This document shows positions 11,531 to 24,418 of a stretch of 64,000 bases of DNA, one piece after another (position 1 is the stretch's first letter; each line of letters starts with the position of its first letter). The translations under genes and the position numbers were made by a program. This stretch comes from Trichostrongylus colubriformis (Eukaryota; Nematoda; Chromadorea; Rhabditida; Trichostrongylidae). The stretch lies in assembly GCA_963978905.1 (NCBI GenBank), contig OZ022258.1, positions 34,099,282 to 34,163,281 of the forward strand. Direction: 5' to 3'. The notes under the pieces are model-generated. The model saw only the letters and a list, made by a program, of their open reading frames with translations. It did not search any database and was not told the DNA's origin.

Positions 11531-13140
11531 TAATTCCAATATTACTAACATATTCACTAAGTAGCTGTTTGTCCTCGGTTAAAATTGGGAAGCGATGTGT
11601 TATGATCAGGTGTATCTCTCGGCATTCAGTTAGGAGCAATATTTCTTCTAGAACTGATACATGCATGTCCTTTCGAAGCTTTTAATCTCCAAAAGTCAAC
11701 AACTGCGAAGCGCCTCCAAGCTCACGAAGAGACACCTCCAACTGCTGCCGCTCCTTTTAATGCGGCTTGCCCCTCTTCGACACTTGGATCAACAGTGGGA
11801 AAGGGGTCTTATTTCTCGGATTTTTTTGACCGTTCCGCTCCATCTTCCCTACTTTTGTACTAATAAATGCTTCAGTTTCTTTTTGTATTCGGATCGAACC
11901 CTGCCATTTTTGAAGGAGATCTGCCTTCAGTGGGCAGGGGTTATAGGTGGGTGTGGTGTCTGTTGGTTTCGACCAAAGCCGATGATAGTTAGAAGTTTGC
12001 TTACAATATATATACATATACATATATAAAGCAAAAGTTTGGTGTGTTTGGGATGTGATGTAAGAAGAAAAAGAAGTCGGTATTGGTATGTGATGTTTTT
12101 ATTTGTATGTAATATAAATCCCTTGTTCTTTATATTTTGACTATAACTGCTCCAATAACTACGTGCTTACCATAACCTATCTACCCCTCAGCGAAGTTGC
12201 CACAATTCTACTATCACTTGTTCTCTATGTTTTGACTCCCTTAATAATAATGTTCATTAGTATTTTGCTGAAATGTAATCAGACGATTCACCTCTTTGTC
12301 ACGCAACATTGTCTATGTACTCACGCTCGTTTCTTCGCCCATGCTCTCATCCCTCCTTTAACATAGTTTGTAGGCCATGCCGGAACGGAATTATTTTGTT
12401 TAAGCTCCGCCTATTCGAATTACGCTCCGCCCACCGCCTTTGCAGGCTTCACAGAATCGTGTCACTGACCTACTCCCAACTTTTTCCTACGTCTGGTCGC
12501 TCATGCCATACCTATCCCTCCTTGAACGTAGTTTTTAGCCCATGGTGAAACGGAGTTATGAAATTTTGTACGAAGCTCCGCATGCTCGTATTAGGCTCCT
12601 CCCACCACCTTTAAGGTCCCATGGAATAGTGCTGCCGACCTTATCCGAAACTCTCCCCACGTCTGTACCATTTTAGAATTGAATTATATTGTTCTCAACT
12701 GTTTACCAAATTTTCAGCAACGCCCCGCTCACTGTGGGCGGGGCGTAACATTGTCTATTTGTGCCCCTGACTTCCTCGCTCATGCTCTACATATCCCTTC
12801 TTGAGCGGAGTTTTGAGGCATGATGGAACGGAATTAATTCGTTTAAGCCCCACCTATTCGATTTACGCTCCGCCCACCGCCCTTGCAGGCTTCACAGAAT
12901 CAATTCACCGACCTTATCCCAACTTCTCCCTACGTCTGGATCATTTTTGAACTGAATTAGACTGTTTTCAGCTGATTATCACATTTTCAGTGCATGCCCC
13001 GCCCACTGTGGGCGGGGCGTAACCTCTTCTATGTGCCCCCTTATTTCTTCGCCCATGCTCTCATCCCTCCTCAAACGAAGTTTTTAAGTCATGCTGGAAC
13101 AGAGTTATGAACTTTTGTTTTCAGCTCCGCCTGTATTATG

Positions 13141-14039
13141 TTAGGTTGATTCATAATAAATCGGACAAATGGTAGTGATGATTTCTAGAGATCATAACTC
13201 AGTAACGAATTAACGAAAATGGACGCGCGAGGTACCGTTGGAATGAGTATCAAAAGCTCTTCAAAGTACCGCAAAATAATCACTCCAAAGTAAATTCATT
13301 CCGCCACAATGCCGCACGATTTCAAGCGGTCCAGAGACCACATCCGCAACGTCATACTATTTATATCGCTATCTGGCCACGAACCCGCGGATATCGGCAG
13401 ACGTCTGATAGAAGTTCACAAGGAGCATGCCCCCGGCAGAAGTACACTGTAGTTGTAGCATTCGAAGTTTGCGTCAGGCGACTATTCCATCGAAGACGAA
13501 AACCGCGGTTGGTGGAGCGTACACGGCGTAGAGTACTGGGAGCTGCTCGATGAAGGTACCACAGTATCCGCCGACGTCTACGTTCGTCAATTACGAGAAT
13601 TGAAGGGCAATGTCCAAAGTTCGCTACGGCGGCGGTCACATGTCTACTTCCAGCACGACAACGTGTCTACTTCCACAGACCGCACTTCGCAAGATCGACC
13701 AAGGCCGAGCTGCTGTCGTACAGTTGGACCGTACTTCTATACCCACCGTACTCCCCAGACCTGGCCCCTTCAGATTTCCACCTTTTCTCCCACAGCCAAC
13801 GCCACCTGGACGGCCAAGACTTCAAAACTCGCGACGAGGTCAAGGCGGCACTCGGCAACTTCTTCGAGCTCCAGCTTCCGGCCTTCTGGAGCAAGGGCAT
13901 CCATGATCTGCCTATACCGTGGCAGAAGGTCATCGATAAAGATGGAGTATATTTCAAGTGAATCCCTGTTGTCGTAAAAAAGTTGTACGACAATGATTAA
14001 AATTGGTCAATTTGTCCGATTTATTATGAATCAACCTAA
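13141..14039 (+). mobile_element. mariner element with perfect 30-bp terminal inverted repeats
   Basis: The left end 'ttaggttgattcataataaa' plus 'tcggacaaat' is exactly mirrored at 14010-14039. The right flank is TA; the left flank is TG, presumably a decayed TA. At 899 bp it is about 400 bp shorter than a full mariner (about 1.3 kb), so it has an internal deletion. Confidence 0.92.
13309..13961 (+). pseudogene. mariner transposase remnant
   Basis: It opens with 'MPHDFKRSRDHIRNVILFI', the mariner helix-turn-helix start, and hits a stop after about 47 codons. After frame changes the catalytic region shows 'YPPYSPDLAPSDFHLF', the third-Asp block of mariner, and ends with 'GIHDLPIPWQKVIDKDGVYF' as full transposases do. 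The middle, including the first catalytic Asp, is deleted or unreadable. It cannot encode an active enzyme. Confidence 0.88.
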
Positions 14040-14121
14040 TATATAGTAGTGCTTTTGCACGTCATAGACATCATTCGCGCGCAGTAATGTGCGCCAGCCA
14101 TCTGGTATATAAAGTTCAGGA

Positions 14122-14430
14122 TCCCAGCTTTGCTGCGATGTGTGATATGAATTTCTCCCCATTCGCCTTTTGAGGCTGCTTATCAGTTGATATGACTCCC
14201 GGTCCCTCACCACTGATGTTCCCTTACCACCCCCTACATTACCTCAGAAACACAGGGTTCCAGCTTTACTGCGAGGCGAGATATGAATTCGCCTTTCGAG
14301 GCTCCTTATCAGCCCTTATCAGTTGCTATCACTTCCGTTCCTTCACCACTGATGTCCCCTTACTACCCCCTATATCACTTTAAAAATTCAGGGTCCCAGC
14401 TCTACTGCGACGCGAGATATGAATTTCGTG
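14122..14430. repeat. 136-bp tandem repeat, 2.3 copies
   Basis: 'tcccagcttt..ctgcga' begins at 14122, 14258 and 14394, exactly 136 bp apart. Each copy contains 'gagatatgaatt' and 'caccactgatgt' blocks. It sits between a Helitron-like 3' end and an inverted Helitron-like 5' end. Confidence 0.85.
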
Positions 14431-14484
14431 ACAGACAGACAGACAGGCAGACAGACAGACTAAGCCGATTATATATAGTAGTGA
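14431..14484 (-). mobile_element. Helitron-like 5' terminus, minus orientation
   Basis: The reverse complement reads A then 'TCACTACTATATATAATCGG' followed by 'CTTAGTCTGTCTG..GTCACGAAATT'. This matches the 5' end of the intact element at 43903 ('TCCCTACTATATATAAAGCG', then '..GTCTGTCACGAAATT'). A matching 3' end on this side was not found. Confidence 0.65.
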
Positions 14485-14671
14485 TACCAGGGCCTATGCC
14501 TGCTGCAATGCGCGCGGAGCGCGCATGCGAAAGTCGGCTCGCCGCGCCAGCGGCGAGCCGAAAGTCGCTCCTCGCTACAAAGCCAGGAAACCGCAGAGCC
14601 TTCTGGGGGGGGGGGGCGAAGCCGCCCCTACGAGGATTGTCCGGCCGGCGTCAGCCGGCCAACCCGACTGG
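14485..14671 (+). mobile_element. Helitron-like 3' terminus with GGCCGGC hairpin
   Basis: The sequence 'ggccggc-gtca-gccggcc' (14643-14660) is a perfect hairpin, followed after 7 bases by CTGG and then T (14668-14672). This is the layout of a Helitron 3' end. Upstream are further GC hairpins ('gctcgccgcgccagcggcga') and a run of 12 G at 14605-14616. The same 3' end recurs at 62890-62927. Confidence 0.55.
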
Positions 14672-15548
14672 TAAGCATAATATTCTAATTAAGATCGTCG
14701 CACGATCTAAGGAATTAATTTTCTACGAGACACCAGCTCACAGATGTGACCTCTACAACAACAATGCTTGTGATCATTCATAATATCAAGACAACGCAAT
14801 ACCGAATACAAGTAAAAAAATGTATCAAAGGTACATATGAGTATAATATGAGATTCAACAACGAATGCATTGGCTGTACGATGTAAAGCAACAATAACGA
14901 GAAACAGACACCGGGAAGTAAAGTGATCAGTAACACTGCAATTTGTACAAAATAGAAATTGTGAAAATATACACGGTACGGCATATACAAATAGGTGTAA
15001 CGGTCTTTAACTAATCAGTGGCGTGGGCGAACGAACATTGGATATGTCGCAAAGACCAGATTTCCCCATTCACAATCCGTACATTGGATTCCACTCATGC
15101 CAACTGAACCTCTCCCAATTTCACGCTGAGATGGGTCCTATTCCGAAGACAGCAGCATGATTTACGCGGAAACCACAGAATCAAACATGAGCCTGTATCA
15201 GGAAAACTGTTTACGTATCACAGCTTTCCTGCGCGCTTGCTACCTTTGGTAACATGCACTACCGATCTCACCCAGCGGGGAGTGCGCCGTCAGGACAAGA
15301 TTTCGCAGCACGATGTGCGGCTAGGGACACCATACGTAGTTGGGCTAAGGCGATTACGCCCAAAATGATGCAGAACAGGAAAACGCTTCAGTACCCTATT
15401 ATATATGGTGCCCCCAGCCGTGAAAATATGATACAAACAGTATTCAGCAACATCTCCGTGATTTCCAAAAAATTCAATATCATACTACCAATCTGAATAA
15501 AACCGAATCGATAGTGTAATCGTCATCAGTCGTAGAGGAGACCAATAC
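14672..15548. other. no gene recognised
   Basis: Nothing identifiable on either strand; probably downstream intron or 3' flank of the minus-strand gene that follows. Confidence 0.4.
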
Positions 15549-17635
15549 TGTGAGGTTCAAGAAATAAGAGTCATACAACAGAGCACATATTTCAACCATA
15601 GAAAACCCAACCGAATTGGGAGACACAGAACGCGCATCGGGGCTGAGCAAACTTTCAGTTAACCGCCTACCCACTGCAAACTGTAGGTATTCCATTGCCA
15701 CTGACAGTTAAAAAGAACAGTCAAACATCACGTACTCCTCCTAGTTGTTATACTCTCTTTATATTTTTCAAAGTACTTAAGATGTTGGATTTCCTCCCTC
15801 ACAACCAGGAATGCTTTCTCAAGCGCAGCAGTTGACAGTTCACCTATTCGACAATCCTTATCTACGACGAGGAACGCCGATGAACACGACTCAGGACACA
15901 GTTCTCTGCAATTAACTCGCATACTATACCATATACTCGGAGATCACACAACTATAGAATAGAACAAATACATATTATACAGAAGCAACTCACTGCAAGA
16001 CTTTTGCCGTCTTCTTGGATGTTTGCTGCTTTCCAATGAGATACATCCAGTAAGCGAAAGTCAGCAGACAGCGCGAATCCAGCTCTTCTCCTTCAAGATT
16101 TGGTGCTCCGATCTCGATCGAATCCAGGGTCACAGCACGATTTGGCCGGATACCAACCGCGTAGAGCATCCCATTGATAACGTTCAGCTGGAAAATAGAA
16201 AAGTCGCCTTTGTGAGTCGCGATCATCAATGACAAATGCGAAGCACAAACAGATTCGATCACGGAGAAATACCTCTTTTAGTTTCTTTTCGTGAGGTATA
16301 GGCTTCGGCATAGTTATAGGTGGAGAAAAACTGTGTCTTGAGAAGCCGTCCACTCGCAGTAACCTTTCGTACAATTCATATAGTCTCAGTAGCTCCGGAG
16401 CACATTTTAATTCGAAAAGTGAAAAGAGCAATGAAAAAACGAGTACAAGATAGCGGCTTACTCCACATTGAATAATTTAAAAAATAAAGCAGAGTATCGT
16501 CGATGGGCATGCGACATGAATGACAACCGTGGATCCGCTGATGCCAATAGATGCGAGAAAGTCCTGAAAGGTTTAATTCGTGAAGCAGACCTCTTGGAGC
16601 TCTGGAAACAGCGGTTGAATGCCTTGCAACATTAGGACAAGAAACGTAAAATGTAGTAAGCTACTTGATAGTGCAGGAATACAACGGTATCACTGTGCGT
16701 GACGTTGCCCGCTCACCAGCGAATCCCTCTGGCGGGTGCAAGCTAGTTCGCCATTCGTCATTTCATATAACGATACTCCTTGTTAGAGCATGCCACTATT
16801 GTGGAGGAGGTCCTATGGCTTTGCTTGCAACCAGAGGAGATCTACGTCGCTCAAAGCTCATGATATGTCATAGCGTATCCCGACCCTGATCATCGACTTC
16901 TTTCATAGGCTCCTTATGGAGAGCAGGATCCCTGGATGGCAGGCTAATTGTAAGGTTATAAATCAGTGTGGTCGAAGAGATAAGCGGGCATTCTGGACGT
17001 TCTTTGTTTTTTCCAGTTCTACATTGATTTACCTAAATAGTCCCCAAGCTACTCTCTTTTTTTATTCGCACTGGCGAAACCGTCCATCGTAGACATCATT
17101 CACAAGCAGCTGGAGAATGAAAAAAAACTAACACTGCACTCAGGAATGTGACCAACTCCACTTCTCCATAAGCATATAGAGTTTCCAGATCAATCCCAGC
17201 ATGATGCAGGAGGAGGTTATTCTGAAGAAATAAAAGCTGATCCCATCAAAAAACAGAAGCATCATCGGAGGAAAACCCCGGCTCATCGAACACGAGCAAG
17301 TGAAACTTAAATAACTCACCATAAGTGCAGCGAGCACCGACGTTTGTTGAGAAACGACCGGGAGCGCACTGACCAAAACTGGAGATGAGGGCTGACTACC
17401 GCATCCATCTAAACAAGTGAATTTGGTATACAGGAAGAGCTTCACTATAAACTTTTCAGTCAGATGGAATCAAAGCTGAGATAAAGTTCATAGTCAGCAA
17501 ATAGGATACCAAAGAACGCCGCGTAAGCAACACGAGGGGCACTGAGTGTCTTGAATGACACTAAAATCGAAGGAAAGCCACCAAATGGGCCAACTGTCTC
17601 GCGTTTTAGCAAGGTAATGAGGGTTCTTCTGATAC
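15549..17635 (-). CDS. unrecognised multi-exon gene
   Basis: I do not recognise the family. Minus-strand exons that join in phase are 17510-17635 (41 codons, 'GPFGGFPSILVSFKTLSAPR'), 17320-17408 ('SQPSSPVLVSALPVVSQQTS', GTGAGT donor) and 17135-17221 ('NNLLLHHAGIDLETLYAYGE'). A second group is 15994-16187 ('LNVINGMLYAVGIRPNRAVT', GTGAGT donor), 15736-15905 ('IGELSTAALEKAFLVVREEI') and 15549-15673 ('GRRLTESLLSPDARSVSPNS'). Introns of 89-99 nt with tttcag/ttgcag acceptors make the assignment convincing. A possible exon around 16280-16410 joins the groups less certainly. Both ends are open and no signal peptide is visible. Whether the two groups belong to one gene is inferred from strand, order and codon phase. 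Confidence 0.6.
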
Positions 17636-19310
17636 CTACGCCGTTACGGTGATGATACACACCATAAAATGTCTGTTCGAGAAGACGAATGAAACTTGTT
17701 CAGGATCTGTAGTCATGTTATCGGAACTCTTTGCACACTGATACGCATAGGAGCGTTTGCTTGCTCTTCTCAAACATAAGACGGGCGATAGAGCACCAAA
17801 ATATTCCCCCACATACATAAGCCTTCATACAAAGCCATGAGTAACTTCAGAAATTAAGGAAATCGAATGGCGACGTTCCCCGTTCCTTTTCTTTGTGTAG
17901 ATTTCGAACCCCACAAGGCAGAATACGAAGCTGAAAAGATGAATGCGGCGCGGCAGAGAATGAGTGTCGCAGACCATCTTCTGGAAAGATGAGACAAAAT
18001 GCACTGCACTACAACTCCTACAACAGCGTGACCACTCATCTTGCAAACCACTGTCAAGCCCACACACATGAGTATGTCACGATGGGTACTTTTTCAAGCA
18101 AAAGTGATCATGATACCTCAGCAAGCTCAGACTAATCACATCCAGGTGCAGAAGAGTTGTAAGGTTAACGGCTACCCTGCACAATTGAATACGTCCATTC
18201 CCGTCAGCGGCCTGCCTTAGGCTCCTTGACCAAGCTGTAGACTGGGCCCTCTCGAATCGCACAGGCTGACCCAACCCTAAGAGAACGCCTCAATATCTGC
18301 TACTCAATGACGGGTGTGTACACATCGGTACAAATGACCCACTTCGCACCCTATGTGCGAGGAGCTCATATCTCATTTGCGAAGAAGTAATCGGGCAAGA
18401 ATTATAGGTTAGCTAAACGCCGCTTACTTCCACAATTTGCGTTATGTTCCTCTATAAGCAGAGGCAACCTATGACTTCCTACTTCCATCCACATGCAAAT
18501 AAGGAGTCGCTAGTCGGAGGCATCGGGTTCAGAACACCTACAACATTTACGTCTGCAAAATAACAGAGCCAACTTCCGTAGTGGATCTCTCATGGGCATC
18601 CTAAGGTTCCAGAAACTGTCGCTTTGGTTCTGGGACGACTTGTCTGCTCGGACAACACATTATGATCCGAGTGCAATGCTCCACGCGTCAAAGCCTCTGT
18701 ACTTATACACTTGAAAGAAAAGTATAAAATGTTGCAGAAACACTAATTTCAAAGTTGCTAACAAATCATAAATTAAATGGCTGTAGTTCAGTATAACATA
18801 CCGAGATTATGGAGTCAAGCAGCGTATAATTATTCTAGTTAATTACTTCTTCACACATGAGATGCGGAGTAGGTCACTCGTATCAATAAGTACACACCAC
18901 TTTATGAGCGCCACTGAGCGCTACACACCGCAGATTCGCGTGGTTCGCTACTACTGATATAGGATGCGAGAAAAACATTTCGGGCGAGAGTCAACAAGGA
19001 AAATACAGACCCATCTCCCCTGTTTTCAGCCTACTCCGTTGATTCCCTTCTACTACGATGTCGGATTATTTAGACCTATACTTTCATTTTCAAGGGTCCA
19101 CTACCACCTCCCCTGCTTTCTATAAGCATTAATTAAATTGTATTCAATTTGAGCAATTTCCTCTTTCCCTCTTTCCAAGAAGGAACCCACAATGATCGCC
19201 GACTTCGAGTGCTTATTTGACCGCCACTTGAAAAATCAAGGAGATTTTCCATTTCAAATCTCTTCAAGGTCAACAATATATCAAAGGTGTCGTAAAGGTG
19301 TTCATCCTAC
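17636..19310. other. no gene recognised
   Basis: Minus-strand frames at 17825-18069 may contain an upstream exon of the neighbouring gene, but the splice sites are ambiguous. Otherwise nothing identifiable. Confidence 0.35.
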
Positions 19311-19485
19311 CGTGGGTACCATTCTTTGTCAAGGTGAACGGGTTCGTAGACAATTTTGACTGAGCAGACAGCAAATGCGATGGGAAGGTCAGAACCTTCT
19401 TGCGTGAGATGCCCAGCAGGACTCCAAGTTCGGCTCGGTAAGCTGCCACATTACGTGAAAGAGATCGTTGAGCACGGGCAAAACT
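19311..19485 (-). CDS. single well-bounded exon, unknown protein
   Basis: 58 codons plus one base lie between a 'cctatttcatttcag' acceptor and a 'gtaggatg' donor, beginning 'SFARAQRSLSRNVAAYRAEL' and ending 'NPFTLTKNGTH'. Another candidate lies upstream on the same strand at about 19640-19780 ('SRSLTRKLWWEIAARAVNWF'), but its splice sites are weak. The family is not recognised. It may belong to the gene at 15.5-17.6 kb or to a separate one. Confidence 0.45.
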
Positions 19486-22400
19486 CTGAAATGAAATAGG
19501 TTGAGACTGAAACTTCCATGAGCAACACCACAATTACTCAAATCCGAGGGACGGTGTTTATTGCTTGGAGTACGCCTTGCAACTATTCAAGTCCCACAAA
19601 ACAGTAATTGACAATGACAATTCAGACAAAAAGCTGTTTATCGCAAGCCTTGTCTCCACGTGAGAGTAAAACCAGTTCACCGCACGTGCAGCAATTTCCC
19701 ACCAGAGTTTTCTCGTGAGAGATCGACTCCTCATGCCGTGTAAATGGCATTTGTCTACGTTTTTACGGATCGATTTGAATATCATAAACTTGCCGAAATG
19801 TAACATTGCGTTTCGTTCTCAATGAGACTATGCCATCAGTGGATGTCTTTCCAAACTTTCAATAGAAAAGGAAGCAAGTGTCAATCGAGATATTTCCCAG
19901 TTTTCAATTACCAGTCTCAAACTGTGAAATAGCTCATTACTGACGTGAAAAAAATTATTACGGGCAATATAGAAATGATCACAGGCATTACTATGTGTAA
20001 TGCAGAGAGCGGATGCACGGTGAAGAATGACGTCAAATGTGTTTTACGTTTTTGAAGTCCCTGGATGAAGGGGCCCCTGAATTCTGCCCTTTCCTGTTGT
20101 CGCCTCTCTCCTCCTCTTTCCTCCATTTCCGTCACTTAACTGGGTTCGAAGTTCTCAAAGGTTTCATCACAACGTGTGCACTCGCTCAACTGTTGAAGAA
20201 ACCGTTGAAGCATATCTTAATCCGTGTTGACAGCCCTTCAGCGGTAGAATTAATGTATAGTATCCACACAACTCCCGAGGGATGGGGCGACCATTCCACA
20301 CATTGAACATGCGCGAATAGAACGCCATCTCCCCAGGGGTCATTTTAAGTGTCAGAAACACTCACACACCCACACGCGAAGGCATTACCACTGCGACTCG
20401 TAATCAAACAAAATTTTTAGCTCTACAAGAGCTGAAAACCATGAAAATAAGGAGTTTCAGTGAAAAAATGAACAACTGGGGACACTCGGTGAACTGAATA
20501 GCCAAGCCTGGCACAAAAAAACATAATGAAAGAGTAGGGAAGTCCGTGAGGGAACAACAGCAAAGAACCGATTTTGCTGTGGTTTGACGAAGAACTACCA
20601 TACGACAACCCTAAGATCCCTTTGTCAACAAACACAGCAAGGACATTCGCATTCGATGCACAAGGCTCGTTTCATCTCTCGAATCAGGCAATAAAGACCA
20701 CCTTCATTCCTTTCGAAACGATTCATTTGAACTTGTATTTCACAGTTTTATGGGTGGTTTTAATGAGCGCCATAAAGCACTGCACTGTTACCTCACAAAT
20801 GGCTACGTTGGAGCTAGTTAAGATTACATTCGCACGTAACCAGTCATCGAAAAAGTAAATAAAGAGTGGTTGCACTCGGAGACAAAAAACTAGGAAGGAA
20901 CAAAATCTAAGTCATGCCTTAGTTTTCTCTCGATTTCTAAGAGCCACTGGCAGCAGAGCGATTCTCCTCGAGCATATGTAGGCGAGGTAAAGTACGCAGG
21001 ACTACACGTTTTTAAATGTCACGTCTTGTGCGGTCAGACACGTGCATCTCGAGAAGATGCTTGGTCACACCTGTGGCCACACCCCCAGGGACCACAATAA
21101 TCACGTCGACGTATTTTTCACTGATAGCTGTGTTTCGACAACTACACCCATAACAGCAGAATACAAATTACTTTCATGAGATGAGAACTGGGGGGGGGGG
21201 GGGAGGGGCTCAGACTTCTCTCTCAGTGGATTCTGGAATATGAGACTTCACGCGACCTTTGAAGTGAACATTTCTGCAAAACGCAGCCCTCCACAATCGT
21301 ACCACTATGTCATCTGGGACTGTGTAACAATTTCCTAACAAAATGGTCTTGAGAGATGATGACGTTCCGCTTTGCACCATGAAATAGTCAACTAATTCAG
21401 GGAAACACGGCGTATAAGGATAGCTTGCTAACTTAACTACGACACGAACCACTGGCCGAATTCTTCGAGAAATTGGTATCAACATTTTCTGGATGACAAA
21501 CCGTAACTCTTGCCGGGAAACCGTTTCTCTCCGAGAGCCTTGTAAGATATTACGTGTATAATACCTACATGAAGACTTTTTCGTTCACTATAGTAAACAC
21601 CGTAACCCAATGAACTGGTGCAATGGAGGAACGTTAGACATCTTCAAGGCACTTCAGAAGACAAAATTGCGCCATTCCACTCCACTATAAGCTATCATAC
21701 CACCGAACAATTGATTCACTGATGATGCCAAAGCTGAATAGTAGTAAATAGACGAGGAGTAAACTGAGCTCACAAACCTAAATGGAAACACTTTAGCTGT
21801 CAGCGAATTCGTACAGCATATATGACACGTTGATAATTCGATCGCCGTTGGACTCATAGATAAGAGGCACCTCAGAAACTGGTAATCAGCTGGGTAAGCA
21901 GAAAATAATGACCCGTAACTGACTTCGGGTACGTGCACTACTGCGAATTGCGCTACTCTGCACGAAATCTGGTTACAACGGCCACTCAGCCGTTAACGTT
22001 GAAATTGAGATCTCAGCCTCTTCCCTCCTCACAATTTGTTTGCTGAGCGCGAGGTATGGATAATGAGTAGTTAAAATGCGATATTCGACTCATTGTGCCA
22101 CTAGTTGGGTCACACATGCGCCGCTAACTGTGAAAATAACATCCTTCACGCAGTGTGCCGACGTAATTTTTGCTCATTTCCTCTGCCCCCTCCCAGTTCA
22201 AATTCCATCAAATCGAGAAATGAAGGCTCTCTACAACTCTCCAGATTCGTATGCCTATTCCTGTATACCCTGCTTTCCCCACCCATTTGCGTATAAATCA
22301 AGCATTACAATATCTGCGGAGCCAAAATGTTCGATTTGAGCTTTCTAAGCACTACCTGCAATCTCAAGAACGTATGCAACGGGATGACGAGGGACCAAGT

Positions 22401-24418
22401 GCGGTCGGTTCACCGGATAGGCGTCATAAAGAATTTAGTGAGACGCTTATTATCATGACCATACTCATTTGAGAGCCTCTAATGGCTATGCTTTTAGTTG
22501 GCGATGTTCTTCGAATAGAGTCTACCGAGTGTTACAGTTCTGGGGAGCACATCCTCAAAAAAAAACAATTTTTCATGCCAGAGAGGTCCTTGACAGGTTA
22601 GACGCATATGTCTTGAGCGAGGGGCCCTCGATTTCAGGAGCACGATCTCTATCCAGTTGATCAGACAAGATCAAAACTTCAAAAGTTGAATAGCCTTGTA
22701 GACAGCTACTACAATGGGATACCTGATCGCCATGGGAGCGGCGCTCCGCGTACCCCCTTCCCGTGATAAGAATGATAATTTTTCGCGCAAACGATTGCCA
22801 AGCGTTCAACTCCAGTTCCTCGAAAACGATATGAGATGATCTAACCCATGCCAACAACTCCCACTTAAGGCATGAAGCTGGGCCAGCCCGACCTACCGTA
22901 TTGCGACGATAGCTCCGCAGGTGATCCTATGGATATTTACGTGAGTGTGCGGTTGGTTCTGGGAGAATACCAAAACACGCTCTCCCTTCAACCACCACCA
23001 TTCCGTGCTTTCAACAACCCTCCCCGTTGCTCTTCGTTACAACTAGGGACACATTTCCCTATACAAGTACTTGCTCTTCAACTTCCAAAGGAAAAAGTGA
23101 GCACTGTAAACCCAATTTCGTCGCGTACAACCGCGTACATCTTCGAAGGTGTTTTGTGCGGAAGGGATGGATGGATCCCCACAAGGAAATTAGACAACGC
23201 GTCGTTGAATCTTCTCCTTAAACAGACAGTACATGTCGTTGGGCAACCACCCATCAATCAACGATGTCGCTACGAAGGTGAAAATTGCCTTGTTCAGATG
23301 GCACAGAGGAAATACGAGGGGCGGTCACACTGCGATACTATCTATTCCATGCACCATTGCCACTATGCACCATTGCACCAACGACTCTCTTTCTGTCATA
23401 GAGGTTCTAAAATTACTGAAAATATTAAATCAGTAACTAACCACATTGACCGGCTCATAATTCATTACCTATGACTGATCTCCCATGGAACCTTTCGAAT
23501 CCACAGAAAAAACTAGGACTAAAAAAATTAAAAAAAAGACTTCTTTCTACGTCTAGACAAGAAATGGAACATGCCAAAGCTACTCCACTTAAGTCTCTTT
23601 TACTGACTAGACTTTTTTACCCACCCAATGATTCATCCATACAACTTTTCCATGCTTCTGCCATTCTCACCCCTAACAATATGTATATTGAGGCCACTGA
23701 AGAACCTAATCCAACTGAAGCATTGCGCTCATTCTTGACGACGGAGCTACTCAGTGACAGAGACGTGGGCGTGGCCTAAGAATGCCACCCTTAGTTCTAA
23801 ACATTGAAGCGGCGCATCCTGCTGATACCCTTGTCGCTCAAGATAGGATTTGTATCCCACCTTCAAATATAGTCAACGTAATACCCGTCTTTTCGTGTGA
23901 TATTCTGCTTTTACATACTTCAGTATTCTTACCCTCTTTCATTTTTCCACAATACGTCAATTACAAATCAAAAAGGCAGAATGGACAAAAGACGCTGTTT
24001 TTCCAGCGGCATAAATTATTGAGTTGTTCTAATTTTCCGATTTCATACGCATCACAGTCCAGAGAAAGGATTGCTCTTGGTGTCCTAAAATTTCTGCGTA
24101 CGAACTTTCACATCCCTCAATCGTTACCACCTTCATGTTCGCCCGTTATGTAACGTCATCAATGCTTGCAGATAGACCCGACTCTACCACAGCGGCAGAA
24201 TTTCCATGTGACTTTCATGCAGGACAACTGATCTGACCAAGCATGGTACGTACTTTATTCATCATTTGCATGAGACTACCAGATTAGCAAATCGTCGCGT
24301 TGTGCATTTAACGACCACGACTAGCCTTGCGTGCTCTGCCCGTTCACATCTGCCTTCGAATGTTCCCACGTTTAGCCACTTCGCGAAGCTTTTTCGCCTC
24401 AAAGCCTTTTCTTTACAG
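19486..24418. other. no gene confidently recognised
   Basis: The 200-codon plus-strand frame at 22872-23474 and the frames after it (23471-24153) lack splice context, hydrophobic patterning or family motifs. A minus-strand frame at 21654-21938 has a possible acceptor but no clear donor. A run of 14 G lies at 21190-21203. Confidence 0.35.

Larger units (their letters stand above)
12005..14107 (+). mobile_element. Helitron-like element interrupted by a mariner
   Basis: The left side has the family 5' motif 'catatataaagcaaaagttt' then 'ggtgtgtttg'. The right side has the family 3' end: a small hairpin 'gcgcgcagtaatgtgcgc', a short spacer, then CTGG followed by T (ending at 14107). In between are three 'cgcccactgtgggcggggcg'-type palindromes (about 12725, 12990) and near-duplicate blocks containing 'cgccttgcaggcttcacaga'-like sequence. 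The mariner at 13141-14039 splits it. No helicase or Rep domain was seen, so it is non-autonomous. Confidence 0.55.

Noticed and set aside
11280..11685. Long frames on both strands (124-128 codons) at the repeat block.
   Set aside because: They run through degenerate internal repeats of a Helitron-like unit; the repeated 'STDPFLTFPIFGTHVK'-type peptides only reflect the DNA repeat.
19640..19780. A VPS13-type lipid-transfer protein exon ('KLWWEIAARAV').
   Set aside because: Only the double Trp is suggestive; the splice borders are poor and no neighbouring exon shows VPS13 features.
22872..23474. A 200-codon plus-strand frame as a gene.
   Set aside because: No splice borders, no domain pattern, and a composition like translated non-coding DNA; nothing supports it beyond length.
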